Of a DNA stretch of 46,488 nucleotides, positions 20,268 to 29,111 are shown piece after piece (the first letter of the stretch is position 1; the number at the start of each line of letters is the position of its first letter). Source of the DNA: Actinomycetota bacterium (GTDB lineage Bacteria; Actinomycetota; Actinomycetes; Actinomycetales; Microbacteriaceae); assembly GCA_009698805.1 (NCBI GenBank), contig WLPL01000004.1, positions 1 through 46,488 on the forward strand, given 5' to 3'. The notes beneath the pieces were generated by a model, which did no database searches, was not told where the DNA came from, and saw nothing but the letters and a program-made list of their open reading frames with translations. The position numbers and the translations under genes are program-made.

Positions 20268-21599
20268 CTAATTATCTAGCAGGTCCGTGACCAGCGCAGC
20301 AATGGCCGAGCGCTCAGAGCGGGTGAGGGTGATGTGTCCGAAGAGGCTCTGACCCTTTAGTGCTTCAATAACTGCGGCGATGCCGTCGTGGCGGCCGACT
20401 CGAAGGTTGTCGCGCTGGGCGACGTCGTGGGTTAGCACGACCTTCGAGTTTTGGCCGATGCGGCTGAGAACCGTGAGCAGGACGTTGCGCTCTAGTGATT
20501 GCGCCTCGTCGACGATCACAAATGCGTCGTGGAGTGAGCGTCCGCGAATGTGGGTGAGCGGCAGAACCTCGAGGATTCCGCGTTCGACAACGTGGTCGAT
20601 GACCTCTTTAGAGACGAGCGCTCCGAGGGTGTCGAAGATCGCCTGACCCCAGGGGTTCATCTTTTCGTTTTCGGTGCCTGGCAAGAAACCGATGTCTTGG
20701 CCGCCGACGGCATAGATCGGGCGGAACACCATGATCTTCTTGTGGGCTCTGCGCTCGAGAACTGCCTCTAGGGCGGCGCAGAGGGCGAGGGCTGACTTAC
20801 CTGTACCAGCGCGTCCACCGAGGCTCACGATGCCTACCTCAGGGTCTAGCAGGAGGTCTATGGCGAGGCGCTGTTCGGCACTGCGGCCGTGAACACCGAA
20901 GACGTCGCGGTCGCCGCGAACCAGCTTGACTGTCTTTTCTGGGGTAACGCGCCCGAGGGCTTGGCCACGTGCCGAGGAGACAATCAGCCCGGTGTTGGCT
21001 GCCATGTCTTTGACCTCTTTGGTCTTGAGGGTCTCTTCGTCGTAGAACTTCGACATCTCTTCTGGAGAAATGCCGAGTTCGGCAACGCCTGTCCAGCCGG
21101 AGTCGACCGCCATGTTGTTGCGATACTCCTCGGCGCGCATGCCGAGGGCGGCGACCTTGACGCGCATCGGTAGGTCTTGCGAGACGACCGTGACGTCGTT
21201 GCCTTCGTTGGCGAGGTTGAACGCGACGGCGAGGATCCTCGAGTCGTTGTCGCCTAGCTGGAACCCGACCGGGAGAACCGTCTGGTCGATGTGGTTGAGC
21301 TCGACCCTGAGGGTTCCTCCCTCGCCGACTTCGATAGGGAAGTCGAGGCGTTCGTGCTTGCTTCTCAGGTCGTCGAGAAACCGCAGGGTCTGGCGCGCAA
21401 AATAACCGATCTCGGGGTCGTGACGCTTCTTCTCAAGTTCGTTGATGACGATGATCGGTATGACCACGGATTGTTCTTTGAACCGGAACAGTGCCTTTGG
21501 GTCGCTCAGAAGAACCGAAGTGTCGAGGATGTATGTCCGAAGCTTTTCACCTGCCTTCGCGCTTGAAGCGGACTTTTGGGCGGTGGTGGCTTTAGTCAC
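20268..21599 (-). CDS. PIN-domain/PhoH-ATPase fusion (PhoH family)
   Basis: N-terminal [21 protein letters not shown]...[13 protein letters not shown]-terminal [17 protein letters not shown] Walker [11 protein letters not shown] Walker B; SD AAAGGAG. Confidence 0.94.
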   Translation of the reverse strand: MTKATTAQKSASSAKAGEKLRTYILDTSVLLSDPKALFRFKEQSVVIPIIVINELEKKRHDPEIGYFARQTLRFLDDLRSKHERLDFPIEVGEGGTLRVELNHIDQTVLPVGFQLGDNDSRILAVAFNLANEGNDVTVVSQDLPMRVKVAALGMRAEEYRNNMAVDSGWTGVAELGISPEEMSKFYDEETLKTKEVKDMAANTGLIVSSARGQALGRVTPEKTVKLVRGDRDVFGVHGRSAEQRLAIDLLLDPEVGIVSLGGRAGTGKSALALCAALEAVLERRAHKKIMVFRPIYAVGGQDIGFLPGTENEKMNPWGQAIFDTLGALVSKEVIDHVVERGILEVLPLTHIRGRSLHDAFVIVDEAQSLERNVLLTVLSRIGQNSKVVLTHDVAQRDNLRVGRHDGIAAVIEALKGQSLFGHITLTRSERSAIAALVTDLLDN

Positions 21600-21700
21600 A
21601 CATGCTCCTTTATTGAAGGCTTGTAGCGACTATATGCCTAAACAGCGAGACGGAATTAGAGCGACACGCCCGAATGCGTGTTTCGTAACCTGCGCTTCAC

Positions 21701-22462
21701 CTAAGCGCCGAAACGGCGGTGTCTGCGCTCGAAGGCGCGGATTGCTCGAAGGAAGTCGACGCGCCTAAAGTCGGGCCAGAGAGCTTCTTCGAAGTAGAAC
21801 TCGGAGTTGGCACTCTGCCAGAGCAAGAAGCCCGAGAGGCGCTGTTCACCCGAGGTTCGAATGACCAAATCGGGGTCTGGCTGGCCGACCGTATAAAGGT
21901 GTTCGGTGATCAGTTCCGGGGTTAGCAGGTCGGCGAGCGCCTCAACGCTCGTGCCGGCCTTGGCGTGTTTTTTCAGGATCAAACGCATGGCGTCTGCGAT
22001 CTCTTTGCGGCCTCCGTAGCCGACCGCGAGGTTCACATGAAGTCCGGTCGCCTTCTTGCTCGCCTTCTCGGCGTCCTCGAGTTTCTTCAGAAGCTCTTTG
22101 GGCAGGCTTTCGCGGTCGCCGACGAGTTGAAGCTTGAAAGACTCGGACGCCGCCAGATCACCCGAGAGGGTGCCGATGACATCCATGAGTTCGCCCAGTT
22201 CGGTGGAGCCGCGCTTGGTCAGGTTGTCGGTGGATAGCAGGTAGAGGGTGGCAACATTCACGCCGATGTCTTGGCACCAGCCGAGGAACTCGATTACCTT
22301 GGCAGCGCCGGCTGCGTGACCGTGAGCGGTGGTCGTGCCTGGCTTGCGCTCGGCCCAGCGGCGATTGCCGTCGAGAATCACGCCGATGTGGCGCGGGAGG
22401 TCCTCGAGAGTGAGCGAGTTTTCAAGTGATCGCTCATACAGCCGATATAGAAGGTTTCGCAC
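21701..22462 (-). CDS. uppS: Isoprenyl transferase (cis-prenyltransferase)
   Basis: HIGVILDGNRRWAERKPGTTTAHGHAAGAAKVIEFLGWC; PDLVIRTSGEQRLSGFLLWQSANSEFYF; GTG start with TAGCCT at -12..-7. Confidence 0.95.
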   Translation of the reverse strand: MRNLLYRLYERSLENSLTLEDLPRHIGVILDGNRRWAERKPGTTTAHGHAAGAAKVIEFLGWCQDIGVNVATLYLLSTDNLTKRGSTELGELMDVIGTLSGDLAASESFKLQLVGDRESLPKELLKKLEDAEKASKKATGLHVNLAVGYGGRKEIADAMRLILKKHAKAGTSVEALADLLTPELITEHLYTVGQPDPDLVIRTSGEQRLSGFLLWQSANSEFYFEEALWPDFRRVDFLRAIRAFERRHRRFGA

Positions 22463-22479
22463 AGGGATAGGCTACTACT
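22463..22479. promoter_or_regulatory. 17-bp divergent leaderless promoter, overlapping symmetric -10 elements (TAGGCT + / TAGCCT -)
   Basis: TAGGCTA at 22468-22474 serves both strands; each hexamer is exactly -12..-7 from its start codon. Confidence 0.65.
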
Positions 22480-23169
22480 ATGAGCCTGCCGATCACCTCT
22501 GGCTATAGAGAGCCTGAAGAGAAGAAGCCGAGTTGGCGCGGGTGGATTCACACCGGCGTCTTACCACTGGTGATTGCCGGGGGAATCGTCCTGATCGTTC
22601 TCGCCCACGGCGTCCCCGCAAAAGTAGCCTCGGCAGTCTTCTTCGCCTCCTCATTTTTGCTGTTTGGAAACTCTGCGCTGTACCACCGCTTCAACTGGAG
22701 CCCCAAGGTTAAGGTTGCGCTCAAGCGAATCGATCACGCCAACATCTTCTTACTGATTGCGGGTAGCTACACGCCGATAACGGTTCTCGCGCTGCCAAAG
22801 GACCTTGGGGTTCCGTTACTCATAACCATTTGGGGCACCGCGATTCTCGGCATCGGTTTCAGAGTTTTCTGGATCACCGCACCGCGCTGGCTCTACGTGC
22901 CTATATACGTCTCGATGGGCTGGGTGGCTCTGGGGTTCCTAGGGCAATTCTTCGCCGCGAACACCCCGATGATGATTCTGATTCTGGCCGGTGGGCTTTG
23001 CTACACGATTGGTGCCGTGGTTTACGGGCTAAAGAAGCCCAATCCGCTACCGGGAACCTTTGGTTTTCACGAGATCTTCCACAGCCTGACAGTCCTAGCT
23101 TTCATGAGCCACTGGGCGGCCTGCTTACTTATTGCGCTTAGCCCCGCTGTTGGCAGCCTCGGCGGCTAG
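22480..23169 (+). CDS. trhA: Hemolysin III family protein (TrhA/PAQR-like)
   Basis: SALYHRFNWSPKVKVALKRIDHANIFLLIAGSYTPI; FHEIFHSLTVLAFMSHW. Confidence 0.94.
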   Translation: MSLPITSGYREPEEKKPSWRGWIHTGVLPLVIAGGIVLIVLAHGVPAKVASAVFFASSFLLFGNSALYHRFNWSPKVKVALKRIDHANIFLLIAGSYTPITVLALPKDLGVPLLITIWGTAILGIGFRVFWITAPRWLYVPIYVSMGWVALGFLGQFFAANTPMMILILAGGLCYTIGAVVYGLKKPNPLPGTFGFHEIFHSLTVLAFMSHWAACLLIALSPAVGSLGG

Positions 23170-23352
23170 CTTCGCCTTGATCTCTTCGCGGTAACGCACG
23201 CGACGCATCCTGCGAACCATGTCGAAGATCAGGAAGATTACGATTGCGGCTAGCCCAAAAGTGAAGATAAACCCCAAAACCCCTGGGCTGTAAAAAGTCT
23301 GCGTCGGGTCGTCGATTGGAGCGGTTGTTGCGGCAAGCAGCAAAGAGTTCAT
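23125..23352 (-). CDS. Small single-pass membrane protein
   Basis: MNSLLLAATTAPIDDPTQTFYSPGVLGFIFTFGLAAIVIFLIFDMVRRMRRVRYREEIKAKL; ATG at 23352 rather than the supplied upstream start; CATAAT at -12..-7. Confidence 0.82.
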   Translation of the reverse strand: MNSLLLAATTAPIDDPTQTFYSPGVLGFIFTFGLAAIVIFLIFDMVRRMRRVRYREEIKAKLAAEAANSGAKRNK

Positions 23353-23381
23353 AACCCAATTATGCCCGCTACCCTTGATAC
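23353..23381. promoter_or_regulatory. 29-bp divergent region with two leaderless -10 elements
   Basis: CATAAT (minus, 23364-23359) and TACCCT (plus, 23370-23375), each at -12..-7 of its start codon. Confidence 0.55.
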
Positions 23382-23774
23382 GTGACCGATCTCGACGCCC
23401 GCTACGGCAGAAACAAACGCAACTCAAGACGCAACGTAATCACGCTCGCGGTTTCGCTTGCCGTCGTCTTCTTCGGTTGGGCTTTGAGCGTCAACTTCTT
23501 CACCCCCGCAGAGCACGCGAGCTTCTCGGGTGATTCGATTGCCTACTCTCAGCACACCGACACCAGAATCGTCGCGAAGCTGAAGATGAGCGGTGGCGTA
23601 GTCACCGGAGTGATCCACTGCACAGCCAAGGCGCTGGACGACTCATATGCGATAGTCGGCTTCAAGGAATTTGACACCAGGTTCGCCGGCGAGCAAGAAA
23701 AATCGACTCAAATCGAAATCAATACCGTCGCAAAAGCGTCCAGCGTTGTGGTCGAAAGCTGTTCGCTCAAATAA
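23382..23774 (+). CDS. DUF4307 domain-containing protein
   Basis: DARYGRNKRNSRRN then a TM; C-terminal SVVVESCSLK; conserved next to greA in Actinobacteria. Confidence 0.88.
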   Translation: MTDLDARYGRNKRNSRRNVITLAVSLAVVFFGWALSVNFFTPAEHASFSGDSIAYSQHTDTRIVAKLKMSGGVVTGVIHCTAKALDDSYAIVGFKEFDTRFAGEQEKSTQIEINTVAKASSVVVESCSLK

Positions 23775-23809
23775 ACTTGCATCATCCCCTAAATCACTGA
23801 GGTATCACT

Positions 23810-24289
23810 ATGTCTGAACACCAAACCTGGCTGACCCAGGAGGCCTACGACCGTTTGGCCGTCGAGCTCGAGAACCTGCTGGTCGTCGAGCGAGTTCGCA
23901 TTGCCAAGGTGATTCAGGAGGCTCGCGAAGAGGGCGACCTCAAAGAAAACGGGGGCTACCACGCCGCCAAGGACGAGCAGGGACGCATCGAGGGGCGAAT
24001 CAACCGGATCGAAGAGATTCTGGCCTACTCGGTTGTTGGTGAGGCTCCACAGTCGCACGGAATCGTCGAGCAGGGAACCTTGGTTACCCTTACGTTGAAT
24101 GGCAAGGAACAGACGTTCCTGCTTGGCTCCGCCGAGATGGCCGATGCCGACACCACGGTTTACACCCCGGACAGCCCGATTGGCGAAGCAATCATGGGAG
24201 CTAAGGTTGGCGACGAACTGAGTTATCTCGCACCTAACGGTCGCGAGTTCGAGGTCAAGATCCTCGCGGTAAAAACCTTTACCGGCTAG
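23810..24289 (+). CDS. greA: Transcription elongation factor GreA
   Basis: WLTQEAYDRLAVELENLL; AREEGDLKENGGYHAAKDEQGRIEGRI; SPIGEAIMGAKVGDELSYLAPNG. Confidence 0.96.
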   Translation: MSEHQTWLTQEAYDRLAVELENLLVVERVRIAKVIQEAREEGDLKENGGYHAAKDEQGRIEGRINRIEEILAYSVVGEAPQSHGIVEQGTLVTLTLNGKEQTFLLGSAEMADADTTVYTPDSPIGEAIMGAKVGDELSYLAPNGREFEVKILAVKTFTG

Positions 24290-24291
24290 AG

Positions 24292-25518
24292 CTATTCGAT
24301 TTTGGCTTGAAAGCCAGCGTCTTTTAGCGCTTGCAAGACGCGCACGCGATGCTCGTGACCGCTGGTCTCAACGCTCAAGCGCAGTTCGACCTCGCCGATG
24401 TCTAGATCCTTGCCGTGGCGAGTATGCAAAACCTCGACGACGTTGCCCTGGGCCGATGCCACAGCATCGGCGGCCTTCCCCAACTGACCAGGTCGGTCGG
24501 GAAGCATCAGAATAATGGTCGTGTAGCGCTCGGAGGCCGACAATCCGTGACCGATCACCTTTTGCATCAGCAGCGGGTCAATGTTTCCACCGCAGAGCAC
24601 GACAACGGTCTTACCCCTCGGCTTGATAGCGCCAGACATCAGAGCGGCGACGCCAACCGCGCCGGCTGGTTCGACAATCTGCTTGGAACGCTCGCTGAGC
24701 GCAACTATCGCCTGCGCAATTTGGTCGTCGTTGACGGTGACCACGCGATGGATGTTTTGCTGAATCAAAGCAAACGGAATCTTGCCAGGCTTGGCAACCG
24801 CGATGCCGTCGGCGATTGTCCTCTTGGTCTTGACCTCGGTTGGCTTTCCCTCTCGAAGCGATGTGACGTAGGAGGAAGCGTTTTCTGCTTGAACTCCCCA
24901 AATTTTCACGTCTTTGCCAAGCGCAGCCTTGAGGTAGGTAGCCACACCTGCAGCCAACCCGCCGCCGCCGATTGCAACTATCACGTTCTTGACGTCAGGT
25001 ACCTGATCGAGAACCTCGAGACCTACGGTTCCCTGTCCGAGAATCACGTCGAGGTTGTCGTATGGCGGAATAAAGATTGCACCCGTTTTGGCGGCGTAGT
25101 CCTGGGCTGAATGCAGAGTCTCCGAAAACACCTCACCAGAGAGAACTACCTGGGCCCCATAGTTTTTGGTGGCGTCAAACTTTGGCAGCGATGCTCCGAC
25201 GGGCATGAAGATGGTGGCCTTGATGCCCAGCTTTTTGGCGGCGAGTGCAACACCCTGTGCGTGGTTGCCGGCCGAGGCTGCAACCACACCTTTCTTGCGC
25301 TCCGCCGCGGTGAGCTTGCTCATGCGGTGGTATGCCCCACGAATCTTGAAAGCGCCCGTGCGCTGGAGGTTTTCGGCCTTGAGCAAAACCTCAACACCGG
25401 TCAGTTGCGTTAGAAAGTTTGAGTGGAGCACCGGGGTAACGTGCGCGACCGATGACACAATGGCGGCGGCTCGCTCGAAGTCTTCGACGGTGAGCTTTGC
25501 GGCTGGCAGATTTGTCAT
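24292..25518 (-). CDS. ilvA: Threonine ammonia-lyase with C-terminal ACT domain
   Basis: LLKAENLQRTGAFKIRGAYHRM PLP-lysine motif; AIGGGGLAAGVATYLK; C-terminal LPDRPGQLGKAADAVAS ACT-like. Confidence 0.95.
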   Translation of the reverse strand: MTNLPAAKLTVEDFERAAAIVSSVAHVTPVLHSNFLTQLTGVEVLLKAENLQRTGAFKIRGAYHRMSKLTAAERKKGVVAASAGNHAQGVALAAKKLGIKATIFMPVGASLPKFDATKNYGAQVVLSGEVFSETLHSAQDYAAKTGAIFIPPYDNLDVILGQGTVGLEVLDQVPDVKNVIVAIGGGGLAAGVATYLKAALGKDVKIWGVQAENASSYVTSLREGKPTEVKTKRTIADGIAVAKPGKIPFALIQQNIHRVVTVNDDQIAQAIVALSERSKQIVEPAGAVGVAALMSGAIKPRGKTVVVLCGGNIDPLLMQKVIGHGLSASERYTTIILMLPDRPGQLGKAADAVASAQGNVVEVLHTRHGKDLDIGEVELRLSVETSGHEHRVRVLQALKDAGFQAKIE

Positions 25519-25556
25519 GGTCCCTCGCTTTGAATACGCTGATTAGAGTTTAGTTT

Positions 25557-26750
25557 GTGAAGGACCTCGTGACACCAGAGTTGAGTAGGCGTGAAGCCGC
25601 GGCCCTGTCGCTTCGGCAACTAGGTGTCGACTCCGATAAAGACAAGACTGTCCTCGAAGTCGTCCAGCGCCTTGGACTTTTGCAAATCGATTCGGTCAAC
25701 GTTTTTGAACGTGCCCACTACCTACCTCTATTCAGCCGCCTCGGCAACTACCCCAAATCCGAGCTCGACGACCTGATGGGCGGCTTTCACCCAACCCTCA
25801 TCGAGTACTGGGCTCACGAAGCCTCGATCATTCCCCTAGAGAACTGGCCGCTGTATCGCTGGCGCATGGACGCCTACCGCGACCGCTACGAAAACAAGTG
25901 GGGCATGAAGGCCGAGTCGAAGAAACTCGTCGAGCAGATTCACAACCAGCTCAAGGCAAACGGCCCTATGTCAACCAACCAATTCGAAACCGAAGCCAAT
26001 GATCGAAAAGGCAGCTGGTGGGGTTGGAGCGATCAAAAGCGGGCACTCGAATACATGTTCCTCGTCGGTGAACTGGTCTCAGCCGGTCGAAACTCCTTCA
26101 AGCGGCTCTATGCCCTGCCCGAACAGGTGCTCCCCCAACACATTCTCGACCATCTCCCCGACTCTGACTCCGCCAAGGAAAAGCTAATGCTCCAGGCGGC
26201 CACCGCTTTCGGAGTTGCCACCTACCGCGATCTCTGCGACTGGCATCGCATGAAACCCGTCAACCACAAACACATCCTGCAGAACCTGCTCGACAAGGGC
26301 GAACTGGAGCAAATAAAGGTCGAGGGTTGGCTTGAGCCGGCCTACGTTGCCAAAGGCGTGCAACTAGACAATCTCGACACCAAGGGCGCCAGGACGACGA
26401 TTTTGAGCCCATTCGACCCCGTCTGCTGGAACCGCGACCGAATCGAACGCATGTGGGGCTTCAACTACCGGATCGAGATTTACACGCCCGAACCTAAGCG
26501 CATCTTCGGCTACTACACGCTCCCGATCTTGCATGATCGCAAACTTGTCGGACGCATCGATCTCAAGAGCGATAGAAAGCCGGGAAACCTCTTAGCGAAG
26601 GCCAGCTGGCACGAAGCGGAACTCAAAAACTCCGAAGTTCAGCAATTAGCCAAGGCAATGACCAAGCACCTAGAAACCGTGAAAACCTGGCAAGGGCTAA
26701 ACCAAACGATTATCGAACCGAAGGGCAACCTAGCCGAACTTCTTGGCTAG
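25557..26750 (+). CDS. YcaQ-family (winged-helix, crosslink-repair DNA glycosylase-like) protein
   Basis: LGLLQIDSVNVFERAHYLPLFSRLGNYPKSELDDLM..LIEYWAHEASIIPLENWPLYRWRM; ARTTILSPFDPVCWNRDRIERMWGFNYRIEIYTPEPKRIFGYYTLPIL. Confidence 0.92.
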   Translation: MKDLVTPELSRREAAALSLRQLGVDSDKDKTVLEVVQRLGLLQIDSVNVFERAHYLPLFSRLGNYPKSELDDLMGGFHPTLIEYWAHEASIIPLENWPLYRWRMDAYRDRYENKWGMKAESKKLVEQIHNQLKANGPMSTNQFETEANDRKGSWWGWSDQKRALEYMFLVGELVSAGRNSFKRLYALPEQVLPQHILDHLPDSDSAKEKLMLQAATAFGVATYRDLCDWHRMKPVNHKHILQNLLDKGELEQIKVEGWLEPAYVAKGVQLDNLDTKGARTTILSPFDPVCWNRDRIERMWGFNYRIEIYTPEPKRIFGYYTLPILHDRKLVGRIDLKSDRKPGNLLAKASWHEAELKNSEVQQLAKAMTKHLETVKTWQGLNQTIIEPKGNLAELLG

Positions 26751-27634
26751 AACTTGCCGCCCATCGCGCGCAGGCGCTCGATTCGCTTTGGAATCGGTGG
26801 GTGAGTCGAAAAGACGCGCTCGACCAAACCCGGCTTGACCGGGTCGGCGATATACATGTGAGCCATACTCGAAGACTTGCGACGCAACGGCTTGCCGTAT
26901 TGACCCAGTTTCGCGAGGGCTGATGCCAAACCTTCGGGGTAACGGGTGATCTCGGCGGAGGTTGCATCGGCTAGGTATTCGCGCTGGCGTGAAACGGCAG
27001 CGGTCACCAGTGGCCCGATGAGAAAGGCCACGATGCTACCGACGATGCCAACCACCAAGAACACCAGACCCAAGCCGTTGTCGTCACGGCTGCGAGAGTT
27101 GTTCGACCAAAAGCTCATGCGAATCGCAAAGTCGGCGAGAACACCGATGGCCGAAACCAAACCGAAGACAACAGCCGAAACGCGAATGTCGTAATTGCGA
27201 ACGTGACCCATCTCGTGAGCCATAACGCCCTCGAGCTCTTTGTCGTCCATGATCGCAAGCAACCCGGAGGTTGCAGCAACAACGGCCTTGTCTGGCTTTC
27301 TACCGGTCGCAAAGGCGTTGGGAGCGTCATCGGGAATCACGTAGACCCGAGGCATAGGCATGCCCTGCGAAATGGCGATGTTCTCGACGATGTTCCAGAG
27401 CCTAGGGTTATCGCCCTTCTGAATCGGCACAGCGCCGCTCATCGCAACAGCGAGACCAGTCGAGATGTAGTACTGAAACACGGTGTAGATCGCGGCAAAG
27501 CCGACGATGAACAAAGCGCTCGAACCGTTACCCGTCGAGTAGCCCCACCAGAGAGAACCACCGGCAATCAGACCGATGAACAGCCCAACGATGATTATGG
27601 TGTTGCGCTTATTGGCGGCAATAGCCGAATACAT
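26747..27634 (-). CDS. htpX: M48-family zinc metalloprotease (HtpX-like)
   Basis: LEGVMAHEMGHVRNYDI HExxH; AVSRQREYLADATSAEITRYPEGLASAL; adjacent to lemA. Confidence 0.93.
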   Translation of the reverse strand: MYSAIAANKRNTIIIVGLFIGLIAGGSLWWGYSTGNGSSALFIVGFAAIYTVFQYYISTGLAVAMSGAVPIQKGDNPRLWNIVENIAISQGMPMPRVYVIPDDAPNAFATGRKPDKAVVAATSGLLAIMDDKELEGVMAHEMGHVRNYDIRVSAVVFGLVSAIGVLADFAIRMSFWSNNSRSRDDNGLGLVFLVVGIVGSIVAFLIGPLVTAAVSRQREYLADATSAEITRYPEGLASALAKLGQYGKPLRRKSSSMAHMYIADPVKPGLVERVFSTHPPIPKRIERLRAMGGKF

Positions 27635-27641
27635 AAAGCTC

Positions 27642-28211
27642 CTAGAACTTGACCTGTGGTGGCTCAGCGATTGCGGCCTGGTCGGCTACCTCGAAGAACT
27701 CACGAACAGTGAAACCGAGCTTTGCCACAAACAGGGTCTGCGGGAACTGCTTGATCTTGATGTTGAAGTCGCGAACGCCACCGTTGTAGAACCGGCGAGA
27801 AGCCATGATCTTGTCTTCGGTGTTGGCAAGCTCTGCCTGAAGGTCTAAGAAGCCCTGGTTTGCCTTCAAGTCTGGGTAAGCCTCGGCAACGGCAAAAAGG
27901 CTCTTCAGAGTCGACTGCAGACCGCTCTCAGCCTTGGCGGCAGCGGCCGGGCTAGCAAGTGCTGCAGGAGAAACCGTTGCGGCCCGAGCGGCGGTCACAT
28001 CGGTGAACACCGACTTCTCGTGAGTCGCGTAACCCTGCACTGTAGAAACGAGGTTAGGAATCAGGTCGGCACGGCGCTTGAGCTGAACCGTGATATCGCT
28101 CCAAGCTTCGCTAACACGCTCGTTGAGAGTGACCAAACCGTTGTATGTGCTCCAAAGCCAAAGACCGGCCAGAACTACAACACCAAGAATTACCCAGAGG
28201 ACGATGTCCAT
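27642..28211 (-). CDS. LemA family protein
   Basis: YNGLVTLNERVSEAWSDITVQLKRRADLIPNLVSTVQGYATHEKSVF..ARRFYNGGVRDFNIKIKQFP. Confidence 0.96.
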   Translation of the reverse strand: MDIVLWVILGVVVLAGLWLWSTYNGLVTLNERVSEAWSDITVQLKRRADLIPNLVSTVQGYATHEKSVFTDVTAARAATVSPAALASPAAAAKAESGLQSTLKSLFAVAEAYPDLKANQGFLDLQAELANTEDKIMASRRFYNGGVRDFNIKIKQFPQTLFVAKLGFTVREFFEVADQAAIAEPPQVKF

Positions 28212-28352
28212 TACTGCTCCTTCTGACGCGTTTGCGTCTTAGTTAAAGACTAGGACTCGAACTCGAAAACGATTGCTGAAAGCATCGCGCTCTCAGCGAA
28301 CACGCAGAACCTGTGTTACCTTCACTTCTGTTTTCACAAAGTAAAACAAGGG

Positions 28353-29111
28353 GTGGTTGGTTTGAGTTTTAGAGAAACACTCATCAAAGTGAGTTTCGGT
28401 CTCTTGTTGGCTGTCACTGTTCTAACTCCCGACCGCGCCTTTGCTGGCGACATTGGGTCAGTACCTTACGATGTTGAAGTTGAGGCTCCATCGTCAGCCA
28501 CCCTCACATGGAAACCGCAGGTTACAGCTTTTGCAAGCCAAGAGATTTCGCGCCAGAAATCTGCAGTGTCGAGCTACGTACATTCACTAAAAGACAAAGG
28601 TGGCAGTTACTTGACTGCACCTGCGATCAAGAAGATGCGCGCCAAATACCCTGCGCTGCAAATAACCAACAAGCCCTGCAACTTCACGTTTGTGTTCTTC
28701 GATTTTGCAAGCTGGGCTCGGTCTGCCTGCGAGTTCAAATACGTGGATGCCAAGCAGTATCTTCTCGCGGCCATGAAGGCATTCCTCAACCGAAATCCCG
28801 GCTACAACTCAACCGAGGACTACCTCGAAGTCGTTTCTGCTCTCGAAGAGATTTCAACCAAACACTGGGACTACAGAATTCAAAACGGATGGTTCTCGTG
28901 CCCGAAACAGATCGCAATGGGCACGTACGCGGGATTCCCTATGGAAAGCAAGTGGTCGCCTACTGTTCGCGCGCTTCGGGTAACCATAGCTCCAGCTAAC
29001 AAGTGGCAGTTTTCGGTCAAGGTGCTGGCGAGGGACTTCAAAACATTAGCTGCAAACGCCAAGGTTTCGCAAACAGCGGCACCCTACGGAATTGAATTCA
29101 ATAATTACTAG
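28353..29111 (+). CDS. Secreted protein of unknown function
   Basis: 252 aa, signal peptide ETLIKVSFGLLLAVTVLTPDRAFA; no family recognised; start may be GTG 28353 or TTG 28362. Confidence 0.7.
   Translation: MVGLSFRETLIKVSFGLLLAVTVLTPDRAFAGDIGSVPYDVEVEAPSSATLTWKPQVTAFASQEISRQKSAVSSYVHSLKDKGGSYLTAPAIKKMRAKYPALQITNKPCNFTFVFFDFASWARSACEFKYVDAKQYLLAAMKAFLNRNPGYNSTEDYLEVVSALEEISTKHWDYRIQNGWFSCPKQIAMGTYAGFPMESKWSPTVRALRVTIAPANKWQFSVKVLARDFKTLAANAKVSQTAAPYGIEFNNY

Noticed and set aside
21663-21682. ACACGC/GCGTGT hairpin between phoH and uppS
   Set aside because: 6-bp stem with no following T-run in the uppS direction; not supportable as a terminator.
24415-25110. 231-aa plus-strand ORF
   Set aside because: Fully antisense to ilvA; no family, biased composition typical of a codon-position shadow ORF.
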